From Stomoxys calcitrans (taxonomy: Eukaryota; Arthropoda; Insecta; Diptera; Muscidae), in NCBI RefSeq assembly GCF_963082655.1, contig NC_081553.1:150839990-150903989 (forward strand): a DNA stretch of 64,000 nt. The letters run 5' to 3'. The notes under the pieces were generated by a model that was not told where the DNA came from, searched no databases, and saw only the letters and a program-made list of their open reading frames with translations. The translations under genes and the position numbers were made by a program. This document shows, one piece after another, positions 38,831-48,900 of this stretch (position 1 is its first letter; every line of letters begins with the position of its first letter).

Positions 38831-39539
38831 GACCAGATGTTTTTTTTTTTTTAAATTCGTACATTTAGGTCCTAAAATGTACGAAATGGTACTTTCTTTA
38901 CAGACTGGCCTAGAATTCTGAAATTTAGGCCTTTGAAATTTGGAATACAGTTACACCTTGACAGTATATACTGGGCGACTAAAATATTTTTTTAATATTC
39001 GTACATTGCGGTACTAAAAAGTACAAAATGTTACTTTCATTGCAGACTGGGCTACAGCTCTGAAATTTGCGATATAGGTACATCTTGCCAGTATGTACCG
39101 GGTGACTAAAAGGTTTTTTTGGTAGTAAATCGCACAAAATGGTACATTCTTTATAGACTGAACTCTGAAATTTGGAATACTGGTACATCCTAGTTGGTAC
39201 ATTTTGGTACTAAACTGTACAAAAGTGGTACTATGATAGAGGATTTTTTTGATATTCGTACTTTTTGACACTAAATGGTAATTTCTTAACATACTGAGCC
39301 ACAGCATTGAAATTTGGAATATAGGTACATCTTGGCAGTAAGTTCCGGGCGACTAATTTTTTTTTTTTTTTTGATATTGGTATATTGTGGTATTAACTGT
39401 ACAAAATGGTACTTTTTCAGACTACAGTTCTGAACTTTGGGATGCAGGTACATCTTGGCAGTATGTATCTGATGCCTAGAAGATTTTTATGATATTCGTA
39501 TATTTTGGTACCATACGAATGGACACACTATGCCCTATG

Positions 39540-39955
39540 AAGTGATATATTAATTGTTTCATTACGTTTACAACATTAAGTAATATTCTCCTCCGGTTAT
39601 ATGTATTCTTGATCGCCGTCTATATCGGGCTATATCCCTTTAAAGCCCCCATGTAAACCGATCTCCTGAATTGATTTCTTGAGCCTTTAGAGAGCGCAAT
39701 TCTTATCCAATTTCGCTGAAAATTGGAATCTTGTCCGATTTGGGTGAAATTTTGCAAAATTTCTCCTACGATCTCCAACCCTCTATAATCCAATTTTACT
39801 TCCTAATCATCTAGAGGGCCAAAATATTATTTTATTTGACTGAAATTTTGCATAGTGATTTCTCCTAAAACCTCCAACATCCATATATAATCAGATCATC
39901 CGACTATGCCTCTTAAGCATATACCGGAAGCAATTCCTAACCAAATATTAAAAAT
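39540..39955 (-). repeat. Dispersed repeat F fragment, antisense
   Basis: On the plus strand: TTGATCGCCGTCTATATCGGG, CATGTAAACCGATCTCCTGA, TTGATTTCTTGAGCCTTTAG, AGAGCGCAATTCTTATCCAA, TTTCGCTGAAAATT; each is the reverse complement of a repeat F unit block. Two to three units. Confidence 0.65.
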
Positions 39956-39958
39956 ATG

Positions 39959-40138
39959 TAATGGCTAGTACTATGTTCGTTTTTCCCAACATATTTTCGT
40001 GATAACTTTTTTTTCATTACTTATGAACATTTTTGTTTGAAGTATTATGTTTTCGTTGAGATTTTTGTAGTGTTTCAAAAAAGAAACCGTGGAAATATGT
40101 GTTTTCAGCTGTAAAAAACAAATATAGTACTAGCATTA
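39959..40138. mobile_element. ~180-bp MITE with ~24-bp inverted ends
   Basis: Left end AATGGCTAGTACTATGTTCG then TTTTT; right end, reversed, AATGCTAGTACTATATTTGT then TTTTT. The interior is AT-rich with no ORF. It sits between an antisense and a sense fragment of repeat F. A partial relative (TTCATTACTTATG...GTAGTATTTCAAAAAAG) lies at about 41255-41350. Confidence 0.55.
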
Positions 40139-40139
40139 A

Positions 40140-40740
40140 TAACGGACAAAGTTCGGCCGTGCGAACTTTGGATGATCATACTCGGTTTAGGTACGGAGAA
40201 GTTTATATAAGTCACAATTTCAAAGTTCGAAGAAATCGGATAATAAATGAGGATTTTATGGCTTAAGATCCCAGAACTGTAGATCGGTCCATATGGCAGC
40301 TATGTCCAAATATGGCCTGATATAGACCATACATGATTCGGCTATCGGGTGGCCTAGTGGAACTTCATGTCTACGGCCTTTTATGTGCTTAAAACTCTAA
40401 ATCGGTAGGTCGGACTATTTGGCAGCTATATCTAATTACGAGTTGGACCAATATGGACCATTTTCGGTTAGGTTATCGAGGGCCTTAGTACAAACAGCGG
40501 TTTAAAATTTCAACGAAATCGAATAATAAATTGGGCTTCTATGGGCTTAAGACCTTAAACCGCGAGATTGGCCCATATGACGAAATACGAATCTGTGCCA
40601 AACTTTAGCTCTACATCTCAATTTTTGAAGGCTGTAGCGTGATTACAACAGACGGACACACACAGACATCGTTAAACCATCTTAGAATTTAATCATGATC
40701 CAGAATATATGTATTTCGATTTGTTGCAAACGGAATCACT
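40140..40740 (+). repeat. Dispersed repeat F copy, sense
   Basis: Begins AACGGACAAAGTTCGGCCGTG, contains units with 'AATTTCAACGAAATCGAATAA', 'GGCTTAAGA' and 'GATCGGTCCATATGGCAGCT', then CAACAGACGGACACACACAG and ends GATTTGTTGCAAACGGAATC. It has both the usual start and the usual end of the family, but the units are diverged from copy 1. Confidence 0.65.
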
Positions 40741-40760
40741 AAATGAATTTAGTGATTTTT

Positions 40761-41208
40761 GATGTTTGTTTTAATTCGCTAAAATGGTACACCCGGAGAG
40801 GAGTGGTCCGTAGAAGGGAGCAGAGCAAGTCGATTTTTGCCGGAGTGGGAGTGGAGCGAAATTTTTTTTGGGCCCAGAGCGGTTTCCAATCTCAAAATCC
40901 TATCCCGCCGGCAAAATAAATCTTTAAAATACAATTTTTTTGGTTTTCGAACTTATTTTGGGGAATTAAAACAAACATCTAAAATTATTAAATATATATG
41001 TTAATTTAATTCAGTTTAAATATATATGATAATTTTATAATTATAGATGTTTGTTTTAATTCGCCAAAATTAGGAGCGGAGAGGACTTTGAGATTGGAAA
41101 CTGGTCCTTTCCCGCTCTGAGTTCAAAAAATTTCGCTCCCCTCCCGCACCGGCAAAAATAGGCCTGCTCCGTTCCGTTGTACGCTCCACTCCTCTCCGGG
41201 TGTACCAT
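40761..41208. mobile_element. Foldback element with ~200-bp inverted arms
   Basis: Left arm from AATGGTACACCCGGAGAGGA (40783) and right arm ending TCCTCTCCGGGTGTACCATT (41208) are reverse complements at the outer edge. Inner arm blocks also pair: GCCGGAGTGGGAGTGGAGCG with CGCTCCCCTCCCGCACCGGC, and TTTCCAATCTCAAA with TTTGAGATTGGAAA. The centre is near 41010 (TTAAATATATATG). The unit GATGTTTGTTTTAATTCGC occurs at the far left, again in the right arm (41047) and inverted at about 40962-40980. No ORF with family features. Confidence 0.7.
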
Positions 41209-41369
41209 TGGAGGCAGCGAAGACTCCAATACCGATTTCATTCAGTAGGACATTCCTTCATTACTTATGGTAAAATAAAATTGTTATTTTATCACAGTTA
41301 TTTGTGTAGTATTTCAAAAAAGTAATCGCGAGAAACAAGGCTTTTCAAATACACATGTAAGCTTAAGAT

Positions 41370-41745
41370 GTTTAATCTGAAGCTCGATCTATATGGTAGG
41401 TATATCAAAATATAAACTGGGATGAGAATATTATAAAAAATTTTTCCAAAATTCAGCAAAATCGGATATTAAGTACGCTTTTAGGAGCTGAAGATTTCAA
41501 ATTTGGAATCTAGTCGATACGGGGACAATGAAAAGATAAACGCTTAATGGACATAAATACATTTGTGCCGAAATTCAGTTTCCATAGACATACAATTCTT
41601 AAGCTGAATCTGACACTTATAAGACGTTATCCCTTAAATCCTTTTGATACGCACAAACTTTGACATGAATTATTAATATCCGTCTGAATACCTTTGCCGA
41701 AGTTCATCAAATCGATTCAACCATGAAATGATATTACCAAATTTT
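41370..41745 (+). repeat. Repeat F-like fragment
   Basis: Contains GCTCGATCTATATGGTAGGT, CCAAAATTCAGCAAAATCGG then ATATTAAGTACGC and TTAGGAGCTGAAGAT, which follow repeat F unit order but are strongly diverged. Confidence 0.45.
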
Positions 41746-43215
41746 GTCTCCCGTTCAAATAAAATTAAATACTATTTAAAAAAAATAATAAACCAAAGAA
41801 CAATGAATCGTAGCGCTTGAGAATAAAGGACCCAATGTTAGATTAGGTTTAAATGGCAGTCTGCCATCAGACTCACTTAGACATTTTCGTTCATTGTGAT
41901 ACCACAGGAACAGAGGAAGGAAGATGCCTTCTAGTTCCTACCGTTGAACCATCCAGATCGCTTAAAAAAGCACAACAACTTGCGAATGTTCACATTAGAC
42001 AGTGGCCTGTCATGACGGACACAATGACTGAGACGTCTGTTCTAGCCAGTGACAGCAAAGAGATAGACCTCTTCAAGTCCACATTAGGTCATATACTTTT
42101 GGAGTGCTCACAGCCCCCTCTTTGTGACCATCTATCAGTCGTTGTCCTTCGGGGCTGATCCTGAAAACGTAGCTTACATGTCGCTAGAGGCATACCAACA
42201 GATTTCAGTGTCCCTGGAGTATGTAAAGTAGTTCCTAGTCTCGCAAGCTCGTCTGTTTTAGAATTCCCTGGGATATCTCGGCACCCAGAACAGGTGAATT
42301 TTGAACTGTTCAGCCATCTCGTTGAGAGATCTGCGACAGTCGAGGGCGGTTTTTGTGTTCAGAAATACATAACAACATAATAAAACATAAGCAAAGCAAA
42401 ACTTGTATCTCTGTGCATCTTTCTTTAGCCAAGTCATATATCAAAAGTGATAAAAATAGAGGATTTTTACAAAATGTTACATTATTGCTAAACAATATGA
42501 TATTAAAAAAAAACAAAATTAATGAATGATGAATTTTTGGCTTTTCCAATATTGTATGTTTGTTTTTTATTAATTTTTTATAACAAAAATGTATGTTATA
42601 TAATAATTTTGTTTTAAAGAACTTTCTTCGTGTCTTTTTAGTATGAATTTTTTTGTTTTAAATTTTTTTTGGATATACTGTATTTGATAGTGGCTCCATT
42701 CCAATGAATACTGTGTCATCTAATAGACTTTTTTAGATGCCTTATCTTATTCCTTAATGGAATGTTCTTGGAAAATTTACAAAGTGACAAAGCCATACAA
42801 CAAGTAATTGTATATTAATTGCGAAGTTTTCGTGTCAGATGTCGTAAAATGTTTTGTGTTGTTTTTGAAGTTATATTTTAGTTACATATATTGCCCAACA
42901 GGTGTCGCAACCCAAAACTGACAAAACCTTGTGTTAAAAAAAAAAAACTAAAGACTAAAAATTATTTAGTCTTTAGTGGCCATTCCAATAAATACTGTGA
43001 ATTTACATATTGCAAAGTGACAAAGCCATACAATAAGTAATTGTATATTAATTGCGATCTTATCGTGTCAGATGTTGTTTTTGAAGTTATACATATATTA
43101 CATAGTTACATATATAGTTACATATATTGCACAAAAGGTGTCGCTAGCCAAAATTGACAAAACCTTGTGTGTAAAAAAAAACTAAAGGCTAAAAACTAAA
43201 AACTGCCCACCATTG
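41746..43215. repeat. Large repeat J, unit 1 (interrupted)
   Basis: Shares with units 2 and 3 the blocks AATAAACCAAAGAACAATGA and TAGCGCTTGAGAATAAA (41790-41825), then, after the LINE A insertion, ATCAAAAGTGATAAAAATAG with TACAAAATGTTACATTA (42440-42485), and GGATTTGATAGTGGCTCCATT-like and AACAGGTGTCGC blocks (42680-42910). The CGTGTCAGATGT...CAGGTGTCGC segment is itself duplicated at 42830-42930 and 43065-43160. No coding function recognised. Confidence 0.55.
41836..42366 (-). mobile_element. LINE A copy 3: RNase H end and 3' tail, internally deleted
   Basis: Reverse complement matches LINE A from about 23012 (AACACAAAAACCGCCCTCGA / ACTGTCGCAGATCTCTCAAC) through the cysteine-tail region to the 3' terminus, with a junction at about 41990-42000 that skips the segment holding the cysteine motif and the start of the 3' UTR. 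It ends in the CCTAATCTAA-type motif. It splits repeat J unit 1. Confidence 0.75.
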
Positions 43216-45000
43216 TCAATTTTGATGAAATTTCATATAATTGTTTTTTACGGACACAACCTAAGTTTTTATTTTTTTAAAAACTTTGTTTAATTTTTAA
43301 AATTTGTTGTTCTTCCGTTTAAATAATACAAATATAAATAAATAAACAAGAATAAACCACAGAGAAGTGAATCGTAGCGCTTCAGAATAAGGTACTCAAA
43401 TGCATTTCAGAAAAATTTTATTCCAATTCTTACCTCTGTGCAGCTCTTTTGTCTGTGCATCTGTCTTTTTTACACAAAAGGGCGATTAATTGACTTAAGG
43501 ATACCTACGTGACGTCGAAATATTCATATATTTATGATTTGTAAAAAACAAACACATGGACCTGACTTTAGATGTCTAATATTTATATTTCTTAAAAACT
43601 GTATACTATAATTAGAATAAATATATGTATTTCAATAGTTTGGTCCATCTATAACATTAAATTGAAATATACGAACACATAAAAATTCAAAAAAATTTAA
43701 AATTTTTTTGAATATTGTAAGAAATTTTTGGTGTAGAAGACCAAATTTTTTATAGATTCATAAAATTCAACGTCTAATCTAACATTGTGTTTACCAAAAC
43801 ATTAATTTTGATTTATTTAAAAATTTTTGGTTGGTAAACTGGAACCTGGGACAATCAATTTATGGGCTCACAAAGCCAAATTTGCACTTCAAAGCCTCAA
43901 TTTTAGTTAAATCGCAACATAATACCGGGCTAATTTTGACCATGTCGTCAGTCAAAATTGACCCAATCTTTTTTAGCGACTTTTATAAAATTTAATATCT
44001 AATATGTAATTTTGCATTATTGATATATTTATCTATTAAATTAATCCGCACATGCACTGGGCGGTATATCCTTAGCATGTCCAAGGGTTTTAAGTCTAAA
44101 ACCCGCCCGGGTGGGTCAACTACAAAATTTTGAGGAAGAATATGTCCCAAAATTCTATTCTCGTGGAAAGATTCCTTGTGTTTTCTACCCAGCAGTTAGC
44201 CACATATACCATACACAAACTTTTCAAAAACCAAGTGTTGACATGTTTCGTTTACAAAGAAGGTTGGAAATCTTGTGTTCACCAATAGAATCATGAACAA
44301 GGAAGCGTATTTACTACTTTTGAAAAATATTCGGAGCAATCAGCTAAGAAATAGAAATCTTATCCTAATTTGGGCTCGTCAACGAGCTCGTGAGAAACTT
44401 GTTTCCTCAAAAAGTGATGCTATAAAAAGACTGCAGAAGGAATAGAATAAACCGACGTTGAATATTTACAAGAATGCATAAAAATATGCCGAGTTATTTA
44501 TCAGAAGTGATAAAAATAAGGGGTTTCTACAAAATGTTACATTAAATAAATTTGTATAACAAAATTTAATGTTATATTATTATATAATTTTATTAAATTT
44601 TTGTTGAAGAACTTTTGTCGTGTTTATTGGAAATACCAAATATTTGGATATACCAAATATTTGGAAATACCAAATATTTATAAAGACATTGCAATCTTTT
44701 CATGTCAGATGTCGTTCCATCTGTTTTTTTTAAATTATATTTTAGTTACATATATTGTCCAACAGGTGTCGTTAGCCAAAATTGACAAAACCTTTTTTAG
44801 CTGTTTGTCGAATGTCGTAGATGTTTTTTAAGTTATATTTTAGTTACATATATTGCCCAACAGGTGTCGCTAGCTAAAATTGAAAAATCTTTTTTAGCTG
44901 TTTGCCAAAAATTGTGTAAAAGATACGGCATTTGAAAATGTCGATTAGGTAAAATTTTGAACGCATAGTCGATAAAAAAATTTAAGGGATGCAAAACATG
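43216..45000. repeat. Large repeat J, unit 2
   Basis: Aligns in order with unit 3: TTTTGATGAAATTTCATATA (43220), AATGCATTTCAGAAAAATT (43398), GACTTAAGG (43491), CGCACATGCACTGGGCGG (44048), TCGTGGAAAGATTCCTTGTG (44161), ATTTATCAGAAGTGATAAAA (44497), AACAGGTGTCG (44761 and 44860), ACGGCATTTGAAAATGTCGA (44926). The 61- and 76-codon open frames here (44111, 44601) are not conserved as frames in unit 3 and are not called. Confidence 0.6.
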
Positions 45001-45059
45001 GAGCGCTAAAAAAGATTAGTTCCATATTAACCACTCATTGTAACTGAAACGACATCTGG

Positions 45060-45240
45060 CATCCAAAAGGCATATGTATTGTATGGTTTTGATTAAATAA
45101 GACAGGTCTGATCGAGTACTTTTCTAATAAAAATTAGAAGTTGCAAGCAAAACTATGAGAACGACGTCCAGTGAAAATTTCCGGAAAAAAAGCTGAAAAC
45201 AATTTTTTTTAAATAAAAAATGCTGGCGATACTTGCGAGG
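45060..45240. other. Spacer
   Basis: Short AT-rich segment, nothing recognised. Confidence 0.35.
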
Positions 45241-45242
45241 TA

Positions 45243-45422
45243 TTTTCCTTGGATAATTCCGCTACTGAAACCTGAAAAGGACACGAGCAAGGGGAGTCGT
45301 ACAGACCGATCTCCTTTCTCTCATCAGTAGCCAAGACGCATGAGGGACTACTCCTCCCGCTACTCTCGTTGTTTGGGAGGATACACTGTTTTAATTTGTC
45401 AAGATTTCGCAAATTTTGCACT
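45243..45422 (+). pseudogene. Small LINE RT finger fragment (LINE C-like)
   Basis: Reads I-P-L-L-K-P-E-K-D-T-S-K-G then, after a one-base shift, P-I-S-F-L-S-S-V-A-K-T-H-E-G-L-L-L-P. This is the RT finger motif 'IPLLKPGKD...YRPISLLS..AK.LE.LLLP'. It is the segment missing from LINE C copies 1 and 2, and may be the same family. About 170 bp, GC-richer than its surroundings; cut on both sides. Confidence 0.6.
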
Positions 45423-45880
45423 TACTTTCTAATGTAGAACAACCGACTTGAGGTAAAATTACAACTTCATTTGTCGAGTTTTCTGTACCTGAACACTAGC
45501 TGCTGTCCTTCATTAAAAGTAAATAAAAATGAAAAAAATTTATAATTACCAATAAACAATATTTATATTTTATACCTAATTCTTCCTTTTTTATCCATTT
45601 TGGCGATTGCTTTTGTATTTTCATATAACGGCTGCTTTTCATAAAACAGCTCTTCAAAGTTGTAAATTTCTGCTGGCAAAAATAGTCCCAGTAAAAATTT
45701 GCAGGTTCTTTATTTTCTAACTGTCAAAATTTGCTCGCGCTCTCTTCTCCAAATAAAGTACACGATCGACTTCCAATTAAAAAATTGGTCAAATTTGCAC
45801 AAATTTTTTAGTTTCCGAACACACCTTAAACCGCATATGCACTATATTTTTTAAAAATTTTACAAAATTAAATGACACTG
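45423..45880. other. AT-rich spacer
   Basis: Nothing recognised. Confidence 0.4.
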
Positions 45881-45884
45881 AATG

Positions 45885-46120
45885 AATAAGATACATTGCG
45901 CCCATAGAGGGCGCAATTTGCATTCGATTGGGCTAAAATTTTGAAAAATAATTTCTATCTTAAATTTTAACTGACTTATTAAATTTGGTCTGTGCATTGA
46001 TCCTACATAAATCGATTTTAATTTTTACTTTTCATTTTCGTTTGAAGTATAGATGACGGGAAATTATCAATATTTAATATTGGAAATATCGATTTTCAAT
46101 AGTTTGCCAGCTCTAGTGCG
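45885..46120 (-). mobile_element. Element H copy 2, partial, antisense
   Basis: On the minus strand: CTAGAGCTGGCAAACTATTG, AAATCGATATTTCC, TTCAAACGAAAATGAAAAGT, AAAATCGATTTATGTAGGAT, CAATGCACAGACC and TAGCCCAATCGAATGCAAAT, all in the same order as in copy 1 at 38415-38690. It ends within the element after CTATGGGCGCAATGTAT. Confirms H as a repeated family. Confidence 0.6.
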
Positions 46121-46199
46121 AGTACGGTAGTAGTTTTTTTAGTTGGTAATTGTTTTTTTTAAACATAAATAAATTAAATTAATAACAAATAAATTAATT

Positions 46200-48440
46200 T
46201 AAAATTAAAAAAAAATTAACCCATTAAAATCAACCCACCTATTCCATTGTCCATTTTTGATGAAAGTTCATATAATTGCTATTTACGGACACTACCTAAG
46301 TAGTATCTTTTTTTATTTTTCTTACCATTTTGTTTAATTTTTTTAATTTGTTGTTTTTCCGTTTAAAAAATATTTAAATACCATTTAAAAACAAGAATAA
46401 ACCAAAGAGTAATGTATCTAGCGCTTGAGAATAAAGTACCCAAATGCATTTCAGAAAAATTGGATTCAATTCTTACTTGTGTGCAGCTCTTTTTCTTTGT
46501 GCATTTTCTTTTTTACACAAAGGGTCGATTAATGGACTTTTAGTTGACTTAAGGTTTGCAAAAAAAAACAAATTGTTATGTTCTCAAAAAATAAAAAAAA
46601 AAAATGTTTTTCGTGACGCATGGATCTGACTTTAGATGTCTAATATTTCTATTTCTAAAATAGGAAAGTTGTTTACTCTTTTAATAAAACTGAATACTAT
46701 TAAGAAAATAAATATATTTCAACAGTCTGGTCCATCTATGGTAATATTAAATTGAAATATACGAACACATAAAAAATTTAAATTAACGGTAGGGTAGAAT
46801 TTGGAAATGATTTCAGTATTTAGTATCATCGAAGACCAAGTTTTTAATTTGGATTTACTCGAAAATTTTCGGTTGGTAAACTGGGATCTGCACATGTATC
46901 AATTTATGCGCTCAAAAAGACAAATTTGCACTTCAAAACTGCAATTTTAGTTGAAAATATGGTAAAATTAAATTGAAATATATGAACACATAAAAATTTT
47001 AATTTTGAATATTATAAGAAACCTACGGTAGTGTAGAATTTGGATATGATTCATAAAATTCAATATCTATTCTAAAATTGCGATAACCAAAAAATTAATT
47101 TTGATTTATGTATTATGTTCGGTTGGTAAACTGGGACCTGGGACAATCAATTTATGGGCTCACAAAGCCCAATTTGTACTTTGAAACCGCAATTTTAGCT
47201 AAATCGCAATATTATACCGGGCTAATTTTGACCATGTAGTCAGCCAAAATTGACCCAATCTTTTTTAGCGATTTTTATAAAATGTAATATCCAATCTGTA
47301 ATTTTTTATCATTGATATATTTATCTGTTAAATTAATCCGCACATGCACTGGGCGGAATGTCCTTCGTCCAAAGGTTTTAAGTCTAAAATCCACCCGGGT
47401 GGGTCAACTACAAAATTTGGAGGAAGCTTCCATATAGGCCCCAAAATTCTATTCTCGTGGAAAGATTCCTTGTGTTTTCTACTCAGCAGTTAGCCACCAA
47501 TACCATACACAAACCAAGTGTTGACATGTTGAGTCCACAAAGAGGGTTGGAAATCTTGTGTTCGCTAATAGAATCATGAACAAGGAAACGTATTTACTAA
47601 TTTTGAAAAAATTCGGAGCAATCAGCAAAAAAATATAAATTTTATCCACCTTTAAATTATGTAAGGGCAATGACACCAAGTCTAAATTTCACATTTTCCA
47701 GTTGCTTTCAAATTTTCCCAAAGTCTGCTATCCCATCCTAATCACAGGGTATGATTCCCATAGAAAATTTTTGTCCTATACGGATCAACGAGCTCGTGAC
47801 AATCATATATCCTCAAAAAGTCATGTTATGTTATAACTGCAGAAGGAAGGGAATAAATCGACGTTTAATTTTTACAAGAATGCATAAAAATATGCCTAGT
47901 CATTTATCAGAAGTGATAAAAAAAGGATTTCTACAAAATGTTACATTATTATTATTATTTAAAAAAAAAACAATATTAATGTATATTGAGTATTTTTCAA
48001 TATTGTATGTTTGTTTTCTATGAAATTTTCATAGCAAATATTTATGTTTCATAATAAAATTTTTTTAAAGAACTTTTTTCGTGTCTTTTTAGATGTAAGG
48101 AATTTTTTTGTTAAATTTTTTTTTGAAACTCCAAATATTAATCGCATTCACTGTATTTACATTTTATAGAGGATTTGATAGTGGCTCCATTCCAATGAAT
48201 AGAGTGTCATCTAAGCGTTTAAAATTATTCCTAGACTTTTTTAGATGCCTTATCTTTACATATGTCATTGCACACATATATATATATATATATATATACA
48301 TATATATTGCACACTGATGTCGTTGGCCGAAATTGATTTGAGATGTTTGCCAAAAATTGTGTCAAGATACGGCATTTGAAAATGTCGATTGGGTATAATT
48401 TTGAACGCATGGATGTCATTGTATTCATTTGATTAATTCA
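46200..48440. repeat. Large repeat J, unit 3
   Basis: Counterpart of unit 2 at an offset rising from about 3025 (start) to about 3400 (end), so it has gained some 375 bp relative to unit 2. It includes a second copy of the TTAAATTGAAATATACGAACAC-type phrase (46745 and 46980). It also shares GAGGATTTGATAGTGGCTCC with unit 1 (48170). Open frames of 61-90 codons are not preserved between units. Confidence 0.6.
48276..48308. repeat. (TA)n microsatellite
   Basis: About 12 TA dinucleotides followed by CATATATAT. Confidence 0.85.
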
Positions 48441-48689
48441 GTCTTAAAAATATTTATGTAAGGGATGCTTTATTTGGCTTAGGTCCATCTGACCAACAGC
48501 ACTCATTGTAATTAAAATATAACTGAAAGATGGGGCCTAACGGCAAATCAAAATTTTTATGAATTTAAATAGATTTTAATAAATTTTTATAAAAGAAATT
48601 ACAAATTTTTACGGTATGCGAGTTAGAACTGGCATAATATCGACGACACAAAAATAAGTGACATTCTATACGATACATTGCGCAAAAAC

Positions 48690-48900
48690 TAAACCCTTTA
48701 AAATCAACCACCATTCCAGTTTTGATGAAATTTCATATATTCGTTATTTACGGATACTCCTTAGAAGTATCTTTTTTCAACATTTTGTTAAATTTTTTAA
48801 TTTGTTGAAGAAAAGTGATAGGATATCATTTAATTTTATCAGCCATCAAGTTTTTACTGCAAAAAATATTGTTTTATATTATATTACCATTTAAAGCTGA
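48690..48900. repeat. Large repeat J, possible unit 4 start
   Basis: CCACCATTCCAGTTTTGATGA, then AATTTCATATATTCGTTATT and ACGGATACTCC, followed by TTTTTCAACATTTTGTTAAA, match the opening of units 2 and 3 before diverging. Confidence 0.5.

Larger units (their letters stand above)
35925..39530. repeat. Degenerate ~127-bp tandem repeat G
   Basis: Monomer layout: 'GTACATTTTGGTACTAAAACG', 'TACAAAATGGTACTTTCTTTACAG', 'ACTGAGCTACAGCTCTGAAATT', 'TGGAATACAGGTACATCTTGGC', 'AGTATGTACCGGGCGACTAGA', 'AGATTTTTTTGATATTC'. The GGTACTTTCTTTACAG block recurs near 37950, 38077, 38207, 38332, 38888, 39030, 39279 and 39405, giving spacings mostly of 125-142. The left part (36-37.4 kb) is more diverged. It is interrupted by a SINE at 36225-36390 and element H at 38415-38830. 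Open frames of 60-97 codons in it are incidental. Not related by eye to the 180-bp satellite. Confidence 0.75.

Noticed and set aside
44111..44296. 61-codon frame in repeat J unit 2 as a possible gene
   Set aside because: The corresponding part of unit 3 (47.40-47.58 kb) has indels that break the frame.
47751..48023. 90-codon frame in repeat J unit 3 with C-Y-N-C-R-R-K-G resembling half a zinc knuckle
   Set aside because: The unit 2 counterpart (about 44380-44560) does not keep the cysteines in frame, and no second half of a knuckle follows.
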